A DNA stretch of 64,000 bases. Source: Phoebastria nigripes (taxonomy: Eukaryota; Chordata; Aves; Procellariiformes; Diomedeidae). The stretch spans positions 8,466 to 72,465 of the forward strand of contig JAYKAV010003122.1 of the NCBI GenBank assembly GCA_035582835.1. Reading direction: 5' to 3'. The position numbers and the translations under genes were made by a program. Positions 61,201 through 64,000 of the stretch are shown piece after piece. Position 1 is the stretch's first letter; every line of letters begins with the position of its first letter. The notes below the pieces were generated by a model. That model made no database searches, had not been told where the DNA came from, and saw only the letters and a list, made by a program, of their open reading frames with translations.

Positions 61201-61319
61201 GCAGAAAGCCTCCATTATAACTGCAAGATGCCTAACTGCAAGCTGACTTGATGAGCAGATGTGCAGACCCTTGCTAGATCCTGCTGATGGAGGGGCATCT
61301 GCAGGTGCTCCACACTTGG

Positions 61320-61385
61320 GTTATCACTAATGAGGCACTCCAAATAACTGGGCACTTTTGAAAAATCTGGCCTAAATGATGTGCC
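61320..61385. repeat. Old amniote interspersed-repeat fragment
   Basis: The words 'actgggcacttttgaaaaat' (61347-61366), followed by 'ctggcctaaatga', recur in reptile and bird genomes as part of an old interspersed repeat. A similar phrase occurs near 37295-37340. The family is not assigned. Confidence 0.35.
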
Positions 61386-63504
61386 TGGGGTGGCAAAGTG
61401 TGTGCGAGGTGTAGCTGGGAGCAGCAGCAGTCTTCAGGCAGTTTACCAGGTCTAACCACTAAGCTTTCTTTTCCTGTGAACCCACCTTTGACTGAAGACC
61501 TTGTTATCAGTGGTTTCCATGCTTATACTAACCTCTGTTTTAATGCTATATAAATATATTAACATAGATTCCATGATAGAATCAGTATTCTGTTTCTAAG
61601 TAATTGTATTTATTTCTAAGTATTTGATATATGTTGGGAAGAGGGCGATGGGTGCAAATGGTAGTACAGGCACCAAGGCCCTTGAGCTAAGCAGCACCCA
61701 CAGTGCCCTCTGCTTACGCTCAGCAAAGCTGAAGACTGTAATATACTTTACATGGGAGAGATGACTATCACGTATCAAACATGGGTTTTGCATCAGGGAG
61801 TAACAGGCATAAAGCTATTTACTCATTTCATTTGAGATGATACAACATCCAGGGGCTACTCAAAACAAGATAAAAACATTTCAGAGAAGTCTTGAAACTC
61901 CCCTTGCCTCGTCTGTCAGAAATTGGCAGAAAATCTAAGTGGTACCTTTGATTGCCTAATTTGTAATATGCCTCTAACACAGGATGACAGCAGTGACTGT
62001 CAAGGCAAGTGCCTCCTTTTTTTGAACGCAATATTGAGCTTGGCTGTTGGAAGCCCTGAGTTTTGTCCACAATGAACCCTGTATGTATTTAATACCTATC
62101 AGCTAGAGGTCAAAAATGAAAGGTATTTTATCTCCTCCTTTCCTTCCCAGTCAGAACGATTTTGAAGTGATAGGTTTAAAGGCCCACATCACTTTCTGTT
62201 TCCTAAACAATCGTTTCCCCACATTCTTTCAGTCGCACTTTATTTCCAGCAGGATCTAAGCAGCAGCTATCAAGCCTGACTTTAAATCTCATCCAGCCCT
62301 AGCTTTCCCTGTGGCCACAGAGGGAAATCTTTAGTGCCAGCCACTCTGCCGCTTCACCTCCTGACACAATATTATTATTTCATCGTAACCTGTCCAGTGA
62401 GCAAAATGCCTTTTTGGCCCCCTCACCATCGCTGCACAAGGGCCGGGCTATTGATTGTGACAGTGTGCCCGTGCGCACGGGGCGATTCCTGGAGAGGAGG
62501 GATCGATGGGAGCATAATTGCTACCTCGCCAGCAGCAACCAGGGAAGGGGGGCTGGAGCACAGCTCAGCAGCAGAAAAAAGCTGACGCTGCTTCTGGAGC
62601 ATCTTTCTTCTGGCTGTGGGGTGCCCACCATGGGGCGGGGGACACAGCTACGCTGCCGTGCGGGAACAGGCAGTGGTTATTCCCACGGGAGTGGTTTTGC
62701 AGCTGCTTATGGAGAAGTAGAGAGCTGCAGACAAGGGGAGAGAATGGATAAGGCTTTGTATCTAGAAAGGAGGCACCAAGGGAAGGGTTGGTGGAGAGAG
62801 TGCCGTGGAGCTGCAGGTCAGTTACTCCTCCAAGGTGCATGTGCACTGCAATCACAAAAAATAGGTCTGGAAGGGAGACTTCAAGGGTTGTATGATCCAT
62901 CCCCCTGACCCAAAGCATGATTGACTATACTTACACCATTGCAAGGCTGCAACCCTGGCTCAGGACAGCACATAATGGTATAAAATGGACCAGAAACCAG
63001 CATTCTTATCTTTAATACAAGACTGTAAGCTTCAAAGACTGTAGCATGCAGAGTGACCAAAATCATGACAACATATTACATTTTGGAGAGATCCATTTTA
63101 TAGGCAGCACCTCTGTATTAAAGAAAACACAGGAACCTTCATATCTAATGGGTTCATTGGTCCATCTTATTCATATCTTCCATGTTTGTAAGTACCAGAT
63201 GCTTCAGAGGAAACTTCAACCACCAAGTAAAGAATAACTATTTAACAAGTTGCCTATCAGGAAGTTCTTTCTTTCTTAACACCAAACAACAGCTACCCAA
63301 TGCATATTTTTAATATACTGTGACTGCAAATATTTCCATTATCCAGATAGGCAACTAACACTTTTCAGTGTTCTGCTAAATTCTTGCTCAGATCTTTGAT
63401 AGCTAAACAGCTGAACGTCACTAACTCAAAACTGGCCTGGAGTATAAAATAAAGATTAATTTTCTGATGACTTGGAAGGTGAAGAATCCACAGTGTTGAT
63501 CAGA
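61386..63504. other. Noncoding stretch
   Basis: About 2.1 kb without a recognisable gene. The part 62340-62540 has retained CpGs and unusual word content (see findings). Overlapping frames at 62.3-62.9 kb on both strands show no domain. Confidence 0.6.
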
Positions 63505-63655
63505 GCAGTGGCAGTGACTCAGCGGGTAGTGCTGGGGGCCTCATTTCTCCACTTTGTGCCTCAGTTTCCCCACCAAATAAATAGGAAAAACAGTGCTCAT
63601 TGGTTAAATAGAGATGCCCAAATTGGTTAAGTTCTAATAAATACAAAAGGCGGAT
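63505..63655 (+). repeat. MIR-type SINE with tRNA-like A-box
   Basis: The string TGACTCAGCGGG (63515-63526) matches the pol III A-box at 11 of 12 positions. It is followed within about 30 bases by the MIR core 'tgtgcctcagtttccccac' (63555-63573). The usual tRNA-like remainder and spacer are missing, so the element carries an internal deletion. It is an ancient fossil. Confidence 0.6.
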
Positions 63656-64000
63656 TTTACTATCCAAATGAATATAAATTACAACAAATTTTTCCAGAAA
63701 GGCCCGAGATGAGACATCAGCCAAAGAAGGAGCTGATTTCATCCTGGGTATGGCTGTNTGACAACATATCAGAAAGAAATTCTACTCAAGGAGAAGTGAA
63801 TGGCCTTTGGAAAAGACTGCTTTTCCTTGCATAGTTGGTATCATGAGCTAATTAAGTGAAAATGTTGGCTGGGTTTTAATTTTTCTCATTTATTGTCATA
63901 TTTATCCTCTTAATTTTCATCCCTGCCTATCATCAGAAGACTCTCACTTGCTAAATAACAATAACGCTAAGCATTTAATATAGGGCTTACAAAGTCCTTC
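63656..64000. other. AT-rich noncoding end of window
   Basis: AT-rich sequence with words such as gctaattaagtg (63848-63859). No gene is seen. One N lies at 63758. Confidence 0.5.

Noticed and set aside
1..64000. Search for CRISPR arrays, operons, bacterial genes, or snRNA/rRNA genes
   Set aside because: No regularly spaced repeats, no dense coding and no recognisable structural-RNA signature were seen; the window is ordinary vertebrate-type DNA.

Overview
The window looks like noncoding DNA from a bird, probably a neoavian species rather than chicken. The grounds are several CR1 LINE fragments (the dominant retrotransposon of birds) in young and old forms, a pair of LTRs of a type I recognise from avian genomes, fossil amniote MIR/L2-type repeats, and vertebrate-style CpG islands in a moderately AT-rich background. 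I see no bacterial, archaeal or organellar features: no operons, no dense coding, no CRISPR array. Isolated single N bases are scattered through the window, which points to ambiguous base calls rather than scaffold gaps.

Layout. 1-1629: the 3' end of a CR1 runs straight into a forward LTR that lacks its 5' part. A 73-bp spacer and a nearly identical complete LTR in reverse orientation follow, so the two LTRs face each other tail to tail. 1630-14369: noncoding, with simple repeats, a pyrimidine-rich block and one tRNA-derived SINE head. 14370-15985: a mosaic of at least four CR1 pieces in both orientations. 19005-19706: an old minus-strand CR1 of the kind shared by turtles, crocodiles and birds. 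20583-21970: two more forward CR1 3' ends. 21971-30400: noncoding; its last 3.7 kb is unusually rich in C and G runs and has scattered CpGs. 30410-31320: the most gene-like feature, a strong CpG island with GC boxes, a TATA-like element and a minus-strand splice donor, most simply the promoter and untranslated first exon of a gene whose coding exons I cannot find here. 31321-42400: featureless apart from homopolymers, including a 54-nt poly-T. 42785-43043: a small CpG island followed by a 33-codon reading frame. 43044-64000: noncoding, with MIR and L2-type fossils, a polypyrimidine block and a GC-rich block.

Genes. I could not support any complete protein-coding gene. The only recognisable protein fragments belong to the CR1 reverse-transcriptase ORF, and all are broken. 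The longest open frames (269 codons in the CpG island, 193 codons at 8487-9068 minus) are better explained by composition or chance. The best overall reading is intronic or intergenic DNA around a CpG-island promoter, possibly the first intron and upstream region of a regulatory gene. I did not find a convincing undescribed system. The points most worth checking are the convergent LTR pair with its likely CR1 interruption, the orphan CpG-island promoter with the motif-rich flank at 26.7-30.4 kb, the small CpG island with its short frame at 42.8-43.0 kb, and the 54-nt poly-T.
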